Positions 1 to 9,450 of a stretch of 64,000 nucleotides of DNA are shown here, piece by piece. Positions within the stretch are counted from its first letter, which is position 1, and each line of letters opens with the position of its first letter. The position numbers and the translations under genes were made by a program. This DNA comes from Candidatus Poribacteria bacterium (GTDB taxonomy: Bacteria; Poribacteria; WGA-4E; WGA-3G): contig JAAXGN010000014.1 in the NCBI GenBank assembly GCA_012267415.1, positions 33,240 to 97,239 of the forward strand, written 5' to 3'. The notes under the pieces were generated by a model that did no database searches, was not told the origin of the DNA, and was given only the letters and a program-made list of their open reading frames with translations.

Positions 1-673
1 ATTTTCCACCAGCACCCCAAAATACATATCTGGTATTATCTGGGTTGCCATCAACAGGGAGTTCAAAGATATCGGGACATTCACCATCAGGAATCTTAAT
101 ATCTGAAAGTCGTTCCCACTCCTTAAGGTTTGTTGAGCCGAAGAATGTAAAATCGTTTCCATCAAGAAAGAGAGTCATCACCCATTTTTGTGTTTCTTCG
201 TGCCAAATCACTTTTGGGTCTCGGTTGCTTGCGACGATATGTTCTATCACAGGGTTGCCATCATATTTTGTCCAACTCCGTCCACGGTCGTTGCTATAGG
301 CGATACTCTGAGTAAATGGAACCTTCTCTGGTGCATGGCTCCCAGCAGAAGTATAGAAGACCACAAGCACCGCTTCATCCCCTGTTTGGAAGCCTGCCGT
401 ATTATTCCAATCCACAACACCCGAACCTGAAAAAATAGTTCCCAGTTCATCGGGATGAATAGCATGCGGTAGTTGTTTCCAGTGAACAAGGTCGGGACTA
501 ACGGCGTGTCCCCATGTCATGTTTCCCCAGTTGATACCGAATGGATTGTGTTGAAAAAAGAGGTGATATTCCCCTTTATAGTAGATCAATCCATTTGGAT
601 CGTTTGTCCAGTTCGTTTTCGGTGTGAAGTGATATTGTGGACGATATGTCTCTTTATAGGCTGTTTGAATCAT
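1..673 (-). CDS. GH32 fructan/sucrose hydrolase (partial, 3' end off window)
   Basis: Reading the minus strand from the ATG at 673 gives an open frame of 224 residues that runs off the left edge. It shows all three GH32 signature blocks. WTNDPNG, near residue 22, contains the nucleophile Asp. RDPKV, near residue 150, contains the transition-state-stabilising Asp. ECPD, near residue 197, contains the acid/base Glu. The family hydrolyses terminal beta-fructosides (sucrose, levan, inulin). No signal peptide is visible at this start, so the part seen suggests a cytoplasmic enzyme. The C-terminal beta-sandwich lies outside the window. Levanase, invertase and sucrose-6-phosphate hydrolase cannot be told apart from this fragment. 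Confidence 0.9.
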   Translation of the reverse strand, partial: MIQTAYKETYRPQYHFTPKTNWTNDPNGLIYYKGEYHLFFQHNPFGINWGNMTWGHAVSPDLVHWKQLPHAIHPDELGTIFSGSGVVDWNNTAGFQTGDEAVLVVFYTSAGSHAPEKVPFTQSIAYSNDRGRSWTKYDGNPVIEHIVASNRDPKVIWHEETQKWVMTLFLDGNDFTFFGSTNLKEWERLSDIKIPDGECPDIFELPVDGNPDNTRYVFWGAGGK

Positions 674-819
674 TTTGAGTTCCTTCTTAATATAGAATGT
701 GCCATTAGATAGACTCTTATGTCTTAGACATAAGAATGCGAGAATTCCACTCCTATTCAGTCTTGATTAATTGGCATTCTATACATGTTCCTCTATTTTG
801 TCAAGGGAGGTGTATATAT

Positions 820-835
820 GGGTGTGTAAAATTTT
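820..835 (+). repeat. GGGTGTGTAA box (copy 1)
   Basis: A 16-base motif of the form GGGTGyGTAArrTTTT. Related copies are seen at 7506, 38112, 38397 (inverted) and 56175, all intergenic. This copy lies about 110 bases upstream of the first sigma-propeller gene. The copy at 7506 lies just after the second, so the pair of genes is bracketed in direct orientation. Confidence 0.5.
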
Positions 836-869
836 GATGTATTAAAAGACAAAATTCTTGTAAAATTAT

Positions 870-897
870 GCACCCGTATTATCATCTCACGCGTCAC
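870..897 (+). promoter_or_regulatory. Candidate ECF sigma promoter
   Basis: A -35-like GCACCC (870-875) is followed after 16 bases by CGTCAC (892-897). The paralogous gene at 4528 has GCAACC and CGTCAC with a 17-base spacer at the same place, and the flanking ATTATGCA and CTCA blocks are also shared. An AAC-type -35 with a CGTC -10 is the usual form of ECF promoters, so autoregulation by the encoded sigma factor is a reasonable inference. Confidence 0.55.
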
Positions 898-944
898 TAC
901 GTGATAAATGAATTGTTGAGATAGTCCTTTCTCGGAGATTATTG

Positions 945-2390
945 ATGAAAAACAAAGACATTGAACTGATTAACCGCACGCTTGAAGGTGATGATAATGC
1001 ATTTTCTGAATTAGTCAAAAAATATCAAAAGCAAGTTCATGCACTTGTATGGCGGAAAGTGAGTGATTTTCACATAGCCGAAGATATTACACAGGACACG
1101 TTCCTCAAAGCATATCAAAAACTTCACACACTAAAAGAACCGCATCAATTTGCCGGTTGGCTCTATGTAATTGCTGCGCGAGAATGTCTCGCTTGGTATC
1201 GCAACAAACGTCTGCAGAAAAAAGTTCTGGAAAAAGTTGATACGACACCAACAAACAGAGATGTCTATTCACAACATATTTCAGAAGAAAAAGCAAAAAC
1301 TGCTGAAATGGAAACACGCGAAGTTGTCAAAAAGCTTCTTGAAACGCTTAAGGAGAGTGAACGTACCATCATCACGCTTCATTATTTTGGGGAAATGACA
1401 TGTGAAGAAATGAGCAAATTCTTAGGCGTATCTGCAAATACGATAAAGAGCCGCCTCCGTCGGGCACGCAACCGTTTGAAAAAGGAGGAACCCTTGATCC
1501 GTGAAGCTATCACAAACTTCCAGATGTCTCCAAATCTTACAGAGAACATTATGCAAGAAATCGCAAATGCAAAACCCATAACACCCTCCGTCAATAAACT
1601 TTTGATGCCGTGGGTCATCGGATTATCAAGTGCAGTTATGATTGTACTTATGCTCGGTGTTGGGGGCCACTACTTAGCGCGTTTACAAGAACCTTATAGC
1701 TTGGATTCGCAGGTTGAGATGGAAGTTGAACTTGTTGAAGCACCTATAGTAAAAGAGATAGAGAAAGTAAATGATGTACGAAATCAGTCAGGTCAACTTG
1801 CCGATTTTGAAGGTAGAAGGAATGGTGATGGAGACAACGCTAATCAAGTATCAGCAGATAAAGGAGATTATACAAGGTGGAATCTGCCAGATGGAGCAAA
1901 ACGGAGATTGGGGAAAGGTATATTGAACGACATGCAGTTTTCTCCTGATGGAACGCGATTAGCAATAGCAGGTACTGTAGGTGTCTGGTTATATGATGTT
2001 AACACGGATGACGAGATTGCCATCCTGGCAGGACATACGCAAAAAACTCAGTACACTATCCCACGCGTTCTGTTCTCTCCAGACAGCAAAAAAATCGCAA
2101 CCAGTGGATATGATAATACGATCCGAATTTGGGATGCTATGGCTGGGAAAAGTATCCTCTCAATTGATATGCCAAAGGGTCCTACAAGGCTATTCAAAGT
2201 CCTATCTGATGGTACATTGACTACATACATTCCACCACCTAACAAGGTATCCAAGGTAGGTGATTATTTCAAGGTAGGTGAAACTGGGTCGTTACAGATT
2301 ACATCTGACGGTTCTCTTAAGTCACTTAAATTCTTACAGGATAGCAAAACTCTGGTGATACAGAATAGGATGGGGGAAATATGGCTGTGA
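945..2390 (+). CDS. ECF sigma factor fused to membrane segment and WD40 propeller (N-terminal part of an interrupted gene)
   Basis: Residues about 8-80 are sigma-70 region 2, with an AEDITQDTF-type core helix. Residues about 125-175 are region 4, with a TIKSRLRRARNRL recognition helix. A single hydrophobic segment follows near 220-245, then an acidic linker and the first WD40 blades from about 310. The ATG at 945 is preceded by GGAG eight bases upstream; a TTG three bases earlier is less likely. Sigma domains should be cytoplasmic and the propeller outside, giving a membrane-anchored transcription factor. The frame ends at TGA 2388-2390, at the spot where a WD40 strand normally has Trp (IWL-stop-DITSG), and continues in frame beyond it. 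The fragment may still express the sigma part. See 2391-4324 for the remainder. Confidence 0.85.
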   Translation: MKNKDIELINRTLEGDDNAFSELVKKYQKQVHALVWRKVSDFHIAEDITQDTFLKAYQKLHTLKEPHQFAGWLYVIAARECLAWYRNKRLQKKVLEKVDTTPTNRDVYSQHISEEKAKTAEMETREVVKKLLETLKESERTIITLHYFGEMTCEEMSKFLGVSANTIKSRLRRARNRLKKEEPLIREAITNFQMSPNLTENIMQEIANAKPITPSVNKLLMPWVIGLSSAVMIVLMLGVGGHYLARLQEPYSLDSQVEMEVELVEAPIVKEIEKVNDVRNQSGQLADFEGRRNGDGDNANQVSADKGDYTRWNLPDGAKRRLGKGILNDMQFSPDGTRLAIAGTVGVWLYDVNTDDEIAILAGHTQKTQYTIPRVLFSPDSKKIATSGYDNTIRIWDAMAGKSILSIDMPKGPTRLFKVLSDGTLTTYIPPPNKVSKVGDYFKVGETGSLQITSDGSLKSLKFLQDSKTLVIQNRMGEIWL

Positions 2391-4324
2391 GACATTACTT
2401 CGGGGAGAGAAACAGCTTCGTTCAGTCCAAAACTCCCAAAACCTAAATTTAATGAATATAGGAAGTGGCTTAGACTAGATAGGATGCCCGCGCCAGAAAG
2501 ATGGATGCTTAAGACAGATGCTTATGTCAATTTAGAAAACGGTTCTGACGTTAAATTTGCATTTTCTGTCGGAGATAAAAACGGTACAATCAGTATTCGT
2601 GATGGTCAAACGGGTAAGGAGATTACCTCTCTTAGTCCACAAATGCCATCTATAGAAAATAGGCATAATGACTTGACTTCACCTGTTCAAAACCGTGTGC
2701 GACGTCCAGGAGAGAATCGCTTTATACCAAATACACCTGCATCTGGTTGGGTAAAATGGATAAGTAAACTGCAATTCTCTCCAGATGGTAAAACTCTCGT
2801 TAGTTGGTGTGACTACCGGACAGCAAGTAAACAGAGCTCTGGATTGGAATGGTATCAAGGTCCGACAGAGATTTGGGATGTAACTACAGGTGAGCGACTT
2901 GGAACGCTCTCTCTATTTGAATCGCACCGTTCGAATGTAGATGTAACGTATTCAAGAGATGGAAATTACATTGCAGCTACAGGTGATGACGGTTGTGCAA
3001 TATGGGATGTTCAAGCGCGTCGCGAAATTGCTGTATTCTTAGGTAAGACAAATTTAAAGTTCTCAGGAAATAGCAAGTCTTTTGCCTCTATAGAGAGTGG
3101 AAATATTGCAATATCGAATATTCTCACACAACATCAAATCGCCTCAACTCAAGTAGTTGCAGAGAGTATAAGACTTGAATCAAAAAGCACACAGTGGAAA
3201 GCAGAAAAACCTGTCTTTTCCGCTATTTCACCTGATGGTTCAATTCTTGCCGTAGTTAATAGACAAGGCTCAGTAAGGTTATGGCAACCACATATCAATA
3301 CACAACTAAAAACACTCACTACGGGTTTTACTAATCCAATTACAGCATTAGCTTATGCAAATAATAGTAGTAAACTTGTAAGCGGTGATAGTAAAGGGAA
3401 CATCAAACTATGGGATTTAAACACAGGGGCTGAACGCACAATTAACACATCACACATTGAAAAACCTATCGGAGGATTAGCCTTTGCAACTGACGACACC
3501 ACTATCACGAGTGAGAGTGATGGTGTAATTGAAGTATGGGACGTTAACACTCAAAAAAAGATTGATAGTTACACCATCTTAGGTGCAGCTGGAAACGGGA
3601 GAACTAAGATGGCAACAAGTACTAATTCTTCAGAAATTTATTTCTCGTATGGATTAACAGCATTAAACGCAAACGGTGGAAAACTTGCTGCATTTAACGA
3701 TTTTCAACATAGGAAAGCAGGTGAGAAGATAAAGGTTTGGGATGTTCCTACTGGTAAACACTTATGTACAATCGTTGAAGCATCTCTTAGTAATATAATA
3801 TTAGCGTTATCCCATGATGGTAAGACTATCGCGACTGGAGGTAAGGACGTAACATATTTGTGGAGTACAAATACTGGAGAACGACTCGCTACTTTCAAGA
3901 TGTCAAAGAAGCGGAAGCCACCAACTGGAATCTCGACCGCTGTTTATGCTGCAGCGTTCACTCAAGATGGCAATATACTGGTTGTTGGTGGACGCACCAA
4001 TGAAAAAGCCATTATCTTATGGAATATTAACACACAAGAACAATTGCAACCCTCAAAGGCCATGAATACACTATTTCACAATTGGCGTTCTATCCAAATG
4101 GTACAATTCTCGCAAGTGGAGATGCAGGTGGAACAATTCGTTTATGGGATATCTCCACCGGCAAATCTTTAAAGACATTTAACACTTCTGGAGGGTACGT
4201 TAGCAAATTACTATTCGCTCCCGATGGTACGACACTCACCAGTACCAATAGTGGTGGTTCATTGCAAAATCATGTCGGAACTATATTTGTCTGGGACATG
4301 CCGTCAAAGCAAATGTTAAAATAG
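2391..4324 (+). pseudogene. Downstream WD40 portion of the interrupted sigma-propeller gene
   Basis: After the TGA at 2388 the same frame is open to 4172 and encodes at least six further WD40 blades, for example the repeat ending IKLWDLNTG. Near 4044-4046 the coding phase shifts: restoring one base after GAACAATT gives ATLKGHEYTISQLAFYPNG, which runs into the frame ending at 4324 (IRLWDISTG, then FVWDMP). The gene therefore carries two independent lesions, a nonsense codon and a one-base loss. An internal ATG at 2484 could start a free propeller fragment, but no good ribosome site is seen. The intact paralog lies directly downstream. Confidence 0.8.
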
Positions 4325-4451
4325 CCTTATTTCCTAACTTATCAACGAACTATTCAAAACGCACCTCCACAAAATACCTACCAATTAAACCATACCTTGA
4401 CACATTAGCATAATTTAGGAAATAATATTCCAGCAAAACCTGCAGAATTAT

Positions 4452-4480
4452 GCAACCGTTTTCCTCATAAGTCGCGTCAC
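4452..4480 (+). promoter_or_regulatory. Candidate ECF sigma promoter
   Basis: GCAACC (4452-4457), a 17-base spacer and CGTCAC (4475-4480). This matches the element upstream of the paralogous gene at 945 (see 870-897). It lies 47 bases before the start codon. Confidence 0.6.
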
Positions 4481-4527
4481 TAAGTTTCAATATCAATGAT
4501 TTAGCTCAACCTTTCAGGAGGTACAAC

Positions 4528-7476
4528 ATGAAAACAGACGATGCTGAACTAATCCAACGTGTGCTAGATGGAAATGATGATGCTTTTGCCCAACTCATGA
4601 AGAAGTATCAAAAGCCGGTTCAGGCATTGGCATGGAGAAAGATTGGAGATTTCCACGTCGCCCAAGAAATCACTCAAGATACCTTTCTGATTGTATATAA
4701 GCGGCTCCATACTTTGAAAGATCATCGCCAATTTGCTGGTTGGATCTATGTGATAGCGACGCGCCGATGCCTCGCTTGGCTTCGCAAAAAACGTATACGT
4801 ACCAAACCATTGGAGGATGCTGAAACAACCATGATACATAGAGATGCTTACTCTAAACATGTCGTAGAAGAAAAAGCCAGAACAGCAGTTGAAGCACAAC
4901 GTGAAGTCGTTAAGAAGCTGCTTGCAAAATTGAAGGAGAGTGAACGAACAGTGATGACGCTCCACTATCTCGGTGAGATGACTGTTGAAGAAATTAGCAA
5001 GTTTATTGGTGTATCTACGGGGACGATTAAGAGTCGACTAAGACGCGCACGGAATCGTTTACAAAAGGAGGAAACGATGATTAGAGAAGCACTTGAGCAT
5101 TTCCAAATTTCACCAAGTCTTACCGATAACGTTATGCAAGAGATTTCCCGTATAAAACCTGGCTCTCCATCCAGCAGCAAACCATTGGTACCGTGGGTAG
5201 TAGCTGCATCAAGTCTAATCTTGATTGCATTAATGTTTGGCATAGGGAGTGAGTACTTAGCACATTTTCAAAAGCCTTATAATTTAGATGCACAGTCGGA
5301 GACAACTATTGAACTCGTTGATGCACAAATCGTTCAAAATCTTGAGGTGAAACCGATCATGCGAAATCGACTTGATGTGCGAAATGTGCTTGGTAATAGT
5401 CACAACAACGGTCAAAAACCCCACAACGTTTCTGGGGCTGCGCAATATGAAGGAGAAGACATGACAAGTCAAAAACAACAGTGGATTCGAACAACACCGA
5501 TTAAAGGCACACCAGCATGGAACCTATACGCTTCCCCTGATGGGGAATTATTCGTTATTACAAATTATTTCTCGGTCCATATATTATCAGCAGATGGCAA
5601 GACTTGGAAACACTTCCGTGGTGATCAAAAACTTAGGACTTCTTCGGGAGGACGGCTTCCTATAGCCAAGTGGAAAAATACTTTGTATCTTGTGCCATAC
5701 AATGAACTCTTTATTTCTAAGGATGACGGTGACACTTGGGATTTACTCTATTCTTGGAAAGAAGAAAAGTATAGGTCTGGCGTTCAATTGGTGACAACGG
5801 AACAAGCGTTTTACCTCGCTTTTGAGAATGGTGTTCTTCAATCTGAAGATAACGGGAAAACATGGAAAACGATGAACAATGGGTTGACAGAAAGGATCGA
5901 TTCCTTTATTGAGACCCAGAACACGCTTTTTGCGGGTACTGCCAACGGTCTTTTCCGATATGGTGGGGACAGTTGGGAACGATCAAAATTCCCTGTCAGA
6001 ATTCAACGGGTCATTTCAGTTACATCAACCGATGGAAAGCTCTATGTTGCCGCGGGATTGGGATGGGATGTATCTGAAGAGTTAGAACGTGAATGGGGGA
6101 TATTTCGATCAACAGACCTCGGAGATTCATGGAAAGATATAACACCTACAAATGCATGGCATCTAAATGAGTGGCCCCCGCATGTTAAGCTTGTTGCTGC
6201 AGGTGATACACTTCTGGCAATGGAAGAAGGGATGGTTCGATCAATTGATGGTGGAGATACTTGGCTAAATCCACTTGCACATAACATTTCACCTCCAATG
6301 GATAATCTTTCTCCAGTTGCGGTAACAAAAAATAATACTATTTATATCGGGAGTAATAATGGACTCCATTATTCTACCAATCGCGGTGAATCGTGGGACA
6401 AGATCAACGTCAAACCAACAGATGCAAGTATACATAACCTAATTGCTTTAAAAAAGACTGAAAAAGGTCAGAGTAAACCTGCTCTTCTCTACGCGAGAGT
6501 AGATGGAGGAACAGTTACGGGAAATGACATTCAAACAACTGATGATGGAGGAAATTCTTGGAAACCCGTTCAAATTTCAATATCAATGACAGATCCCAAA
6601 AGAAAAGAATCACCAAACATCACCCAAATTGGTAACTATGGTGATGTCTTCTATGCAACGGGTCGGGAATCGGAATTCGACCCATTTGAATTGCAAGTCT
6701 ATACTGTATCCAGTGATGGTAGCACACTTGTACCAATTCAAGGAATGCCGGTTTTTAGTTCAGAACGGTTTGATCGCCAGTTATCTAATGGACGTGCTAT
6801 TGGTGCAACTCAATTCATCAAACGGTTAGAACAACCTGATATTGGTCGGGACAGATATGGTCGGTACAATGACTTTCTTAAAACAGGAGTACGGGGTGCT
6901 TTTGCTGTTTACAATGACACGTTTTTCATGGAATACAACCTTAAGCTTTTCCGTTGGAAACATGGTGATACTGAATGGTATGATACCGGTCTGGAAGAAA
7001 CCGTTGAATTATATGGGGAAATTATGAACAGAGACCTAAAACTCGCAGTGTCAGGAAACACTGTTTGTGTAGGAAAACGAGATGGACACCTCGTTATTTC
7101 GTTTGATAGAGGAGATAATTGGATTGATCTCACACCAGCACTACCATTTAGAGTCAACACTTTCAAAGAGATAATATTTGTCGGTACAACAGTATATGTA
7201 GCAACGGATGCCGGTATCATTACATCAGATGGTGGAAAAAACTGGGAAGTGTTTACTAACACTGAAGGGAAAAATCTTATCATGGAGCATTTAGCAGCTG
7301 ATGGCACAATACTCTATGGTGTTACAAAAGACACGGGAATCTATCGCTTAGAAGGCAGCACTTGGGAACAAATTATTTTTGAGACACCAGATCATGCAAC
7401 TTCCCTTGCTGTTGATGGGGACACCATTTATATTGGAACAGAAAATGGAATGTTCCAATATGTTCTTGATGAATAA
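4528..7476 (+). CDS. ECF sigma factor-membrane segment-Asp-box propeller fusion
   Basis: 982 residues. Sigma-70 region 2 lies at about 10-85 and region 4 at about 130-180 (TIKSRLRRARNRL). One transmembrane helix lies near 224-247. From about 310 to the end come repeated Asp-box (BNR-like) strands: SKDDGDTW, SEDNGKTW, STDLGDSW, SIDGGDTW, STNRGESW, SFDRGDNW, TSDGGKNW. These resemble sortilin/Ycf48/sialidase-type propellers. AGGAGG six bases before the ATG supports this start. The N-terminal 300 residues are clearly paralogous to the gene at 945, including the segment just before the helix (SPSLTDNVMQEI against SPNLTENIMQEI), but the sensor domain differs. Inferred role: an outside propeller controls an inside sigma factor. 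Ligand and targets are unknown. Confidence 0.87.
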   Translation: MKTDDAELIQRVLDGNDDAFAQLMKKYQKPVQALAWRKIGDFHVAQEITQDTFLIVYKRLHTLKDHRQFAGWIYVIATRRCLAWLRKKRIRTKPLEDAETTMIHRDAYSKHVVEEKARTAVEAQREVVKKLLAKLKESERTVMTLHYLGEMTVEEISKFIGVSTGTIKSRLRRARNRLQKEETMIREALEHFQISPSLTDNVMQEISRIKPGSPSSSKPLVPWVVAASSLILIALMFGIGSEYLAHFQKPYNLDAQSETTIELVDAQIVQNLEVKPIMRNRLDVRNVLGNSHNNGQKPHNVSGAAQYEGEDMTSQKQQWIRTTPIKGTPAWNLYASPDGELFVITNYFSVHILSADGKTWKHFRGDQKLRTSSGGRLPIAKWKNTLYLVPYNELFISKDDGDTWDLLYSWKEEKYRSGVQLVTTEQAFYLAFENGVLQSEDNGKTWKTMNNGLTERIDSFIETQNTLFAGTANGLFRYGGDSWERSKFPVRIQRVISVTSTDGKLYVAAGLGWDVSEELEREWGIFRSTDLGDSWKDITPTNAWHLNEWPPHVKLVAAGDTLLAMEEGMVRSIDGGDTWLNPLAHNISPPMDNLSPVAVTKNNTIYIGSNNGLHYSTNRGESWDKINVKPTDASIHNLIALKKTEKGQSKPALLYARVDGGTVTGNDIQTTDDGGNSWKPVQISISMTDPKRKESPNITQIGNYGDVFYATGRESEFDPFELQVYTVSSDGSTLVPIQGMPVFSSERFDRQLSNGRAIGATQFIKRLEQPDIGRDRYGRYNDFLKTGVRGAFAVYNDTFFMEYNLKLFRWKHGDTEWYDTGLEETVELYGEIMNRDLKLAVSGNTVCVGKRDGHLVISFDRGDNWIDLTPALPFRVNTFKEIIFVGTTVYVATDAGIITSDGGKNWEVFTNTEGKNLIMEHLAADGTILYGVTKDTGIYRLEGSTWEQIIFETPDHATSLAVDGDTIYIGTENGMFQYVLDE

Positions 7477-7505
7477 GATAGACGAATTCCAGTCAAATTT
7501 CAAAT

Positions 7506-7560
7506 GGGTGTGTAAGGTTTTTGTAAAATACCAAACCCCAGGAATCAACGCTAAATGCGC
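7506..7560 (+). repeat. GGGTGTGTAA box (copy 2) and a second dispersed repeat
   Basis: 7506-7522 is a GGGTGTGTAAGGTTTTT box. 7543-7560, read on the minus strand, is an 18-mer that matches 17 of 18 bases of 56312-56329, which sits inside a REP copy. Both parts are intergenic, between the sigma-propeller gene and the nucleotidyltransferase gene. Confidence 0.5.
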
Positions 7561-7589
7561 TCTTGATATTCGACGGGTATGAATGCCTT

Positions 7590-8603
7590 TCAGTCATTTT
7601 CTTCTTTCTGTAGGAAAGTTATGAATATATCTATCTCTTTAGAGAGAACCGGAAACAATTCCTTCACCAACGTAGCATTTATCAGCATTTTATCGTAATC
7701 CAGTTCATCTCCATAAATATATAGGAAAACGTGCCGAAATCCGAGTAGTTTTCTTAACGCTAAATAAGTTTCTTGAGAAAGTACAGGGGGTCGTATCGTA
7801 TTTGGTTCTGACATTTGTTGTAGCAGATCTTTATGCCACTGTCCTCCTGTAGGCACTACTTTGTCTACATCTTGAGCGATGCGTTCAAATATGTTTTCCA
7901 ATTGCTTATAGAAATCGTAAAGATATCTGGAGATTTCAACTTCTATGCTACGTCTATACCTATCAGGTGCGTCCTTGAGGTTCTGTACTGCATGGTCAAT
8001 ACGTGTAACTGCCTCTTTTACGTTTGTAAATCCATCAGAAATACGTTGGATTAATTCTGTTTTCGCCAATGTGTCTGTCACCTTTCCCTTTATAGTTATT
8101 TGAGAATTTGTGATTGCGGCAGTTTTGTCCTTTTGAATTGGAATCGCCTGCTTCTCAATCCGTTCAAGAAACAGTCCTTTGCAATTCTCGTATTTAACCA
8201 AGTCAATTTTGAATTCCTGACTGAAACCTATTGTTTCCGATACTGCGCTCAAATACTCGTCAGGTGAAAGACCCCAAACAACTATATCAATATCTGACCG
8301 TTCTGAGAACAGATTCTGTTGTGCAAGAGACCCGAATACAGCGACTTGTGTTGCTCCGAACTCTTCATAGAACATGGCTGCTATTTTGTGTGCGGTATAC
8401 CAAGCGCGTTGCAGCAATTTCGCATCTACCTTGCGTTTTTGACAATGCTGTTCAAGGTATTTACGGGAATCCTGTTTTGCTTCTGGTGATAGGTCTTCTA
8501 TGGTGTGATAGGTGTCTTTGTGTTGGTGCATTTCAAAGCTCCATTCAACTACCATTTTGGATTGTCTTCTCTTTTGGGAATCGGTAGTTGACTTACCCTC
8601 CAT
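7590..8603 (-). CDS. MNT nucleotidyltransferase-HepT-like (HEPN) fusion, toxin half apparently degenerate
   Basis: 337 residues. About 70-170 is a minimal nucleotidyltransferase with the GSLAQQNLFSERSDIDIVVWG signature (GS...SDxD), the form found in MntA-type antitoxins that AMPylate their partner. About 200-335 resembles the HepT-like HEPN family, which normally ends in a FRHVFRH-x-YG block. Here the block reads FRHVFLYIYG, so the Arg-His expected for RNase activity is replaced by Leu-Tyr while the downstream Tyr is kept. Both halves are in one polypeptide rather than two genes. No clear ribosome site precedes the ATG at 8603; the Met at codon 17 is an alternative start. It neighbours another toxin-antitoxin locus. 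Confidence 0.75.
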   Translation of the reverse strand: MEGKSTTDSQKRRQSKMVVEWSFEMHQHKDTYHTIEDLSPEAKQDSRKYLEQHCQKRKVDAKLLQRAWYTAHKIAAMFYEEFGATQVAVFGSLAQQNLFSERSDIDIVVWGLSPDEYLSAVSETIGFSQEFKIDLVKYENCKGLFLERIEKQAIPIQKDKTAAITNSQITIKGKVTDTLAKTELIQRISDGFTNVKEAVTRIDHAVQNLKDAPDRYRRSIEVEISRYLYDFYKQLENIFERIAQDVDKVVPTGGQWHKDLLQQMSEPNTIRPPVLSQETYLALRKLLGFRHVFLYIYGDELDYDKMLINATLVKELFPVLSKEIDIFITFLQKEEND

Positions 8604-8734
8604 CTATTAATCGGTTTTATGGTAGCAGCAATCCAACTTTCACTCACCCAAACTTCAACTGTGGCAGAGTTAGTCTTTATCGTCAAATCAAACTTACTTA
8701 TCCTAAACTTATAGTGAATTATTATTGATAGTCT

Positions 8735-9115
8735 TTAGTTTTTGGCAGCAAATTCAATGTTAGAATTAACAGAATCAATCGTGATGTTTTCATACATGTG
8801 TTCACAGGGTGCTATTGGTTGAATCATAATATGACATCCAAGTGCGTTGAGGATAGCAGTGAGAATCTCAATACGGGGTAACTCTTTGCTATTGAGTATC
8901 TCCGATATACTTTGCTGAGACATTTCAATTTTTTTCGAAAGTTCTGTTATTCCGCCTTGTGATTCTACAACAGTATGAAGTGCTAACAGAAATACTGCAG
9001 GATCTCTGTGGATTTGGTATTCTTCAAAAGCAGCTTGAAGATAACCACCTGCTCTCTCAGGTTGAGATGCAAGTCGATTGATTAGATATTCTCGCCAGGT
9101 TCTATATTTGCTCAT
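8735..9115 (-). CDS. HTH antitoxin of a HigBA/addiction-module type pair
   Basis: 126 residues with a helix-turn-helix near 52-85 (GGITELSKKIEMSQQSISEIL...LPRIEILTAILNALG), typical of probable addiction-module antidote proteins with an XRE-like fold. Its ATG overlaps the stop codon of the toxin pseudogene (ATGA at 9112-9115), the usual toxin-then-antitoxin order. The antitoxin reads through intact while its toxin is interrupted, so it may now act as a solitary repressor or antitoxin. Family placement is firm; partner specificity is inferred from position. Confidence 0.85.
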   Translation of the reverse strand: MSKYRTWREYLINRLASQPERAGGYLQAAFEEYQIHRDPAVFLLALHTVVESQGGITELSKKIEMSQQSISEILNSKELPRIEILTAILNALGCHIMIQPIAPCEHMYENITIDSVNSNIEFAAKN

Positions 9116-9450
9116 TGCTGTGATTCCTTATATTGATCCCAATAGGATTTCGCCCTTTGAATATCTTGTCTTTGCGATGATTTGTCACCACTACACAAAA
9201 GGAGTACAATTGTGTTACCAATTTCACCATAATACACACGATAGCCAGCACCAAAGTGAAATCTCAACTCATAGACACCTGCACCAACAGATTTACGATC
9301 TCCTAGATTTCCGAGAGCAATTAAGTCAAGTCGGGATTGTATCCTGTCTTGTATCCTTTGATCTCGTATTGATTCAAACTAATCTGTAAAGGGTTCCCTG
9401 CCATTCGGCATCTTATATACTTGTAACTCTCTAACATATGTGTTATGCAT
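9112..9450 (-). pseudogene. RelE/HigB-type addiction toxin interrupted by an amber codon
   Basis: From the ATG at 9450 the frame reads through VYKMPNGREPFTD to a TAG at 9379-9381, then continues in frame as FESIRDQRIQDRIQSRLDLI through GVYELRFHFGAGYRVYYG and TIVLLLCSGDKSSQ to TGA 9112-9114. That is the complete layout of the small addiction-module killer family (about 110 residues). Trp is usual at the interrupted position (TD-W-FES), so a single TGG-to-TAG change explains it. Everything downstream is conserved, which suggests the stop is recent. A 9379-9579 reading frame contains the N-terminal piece. Confidence 0.85.

Noticed and set aside
9078..9389. Plus-strand 103-codon open frame
   Set aside because: It lies antisense over the toxin pseudogene, whose minus-strand frame shows clear family motifs.
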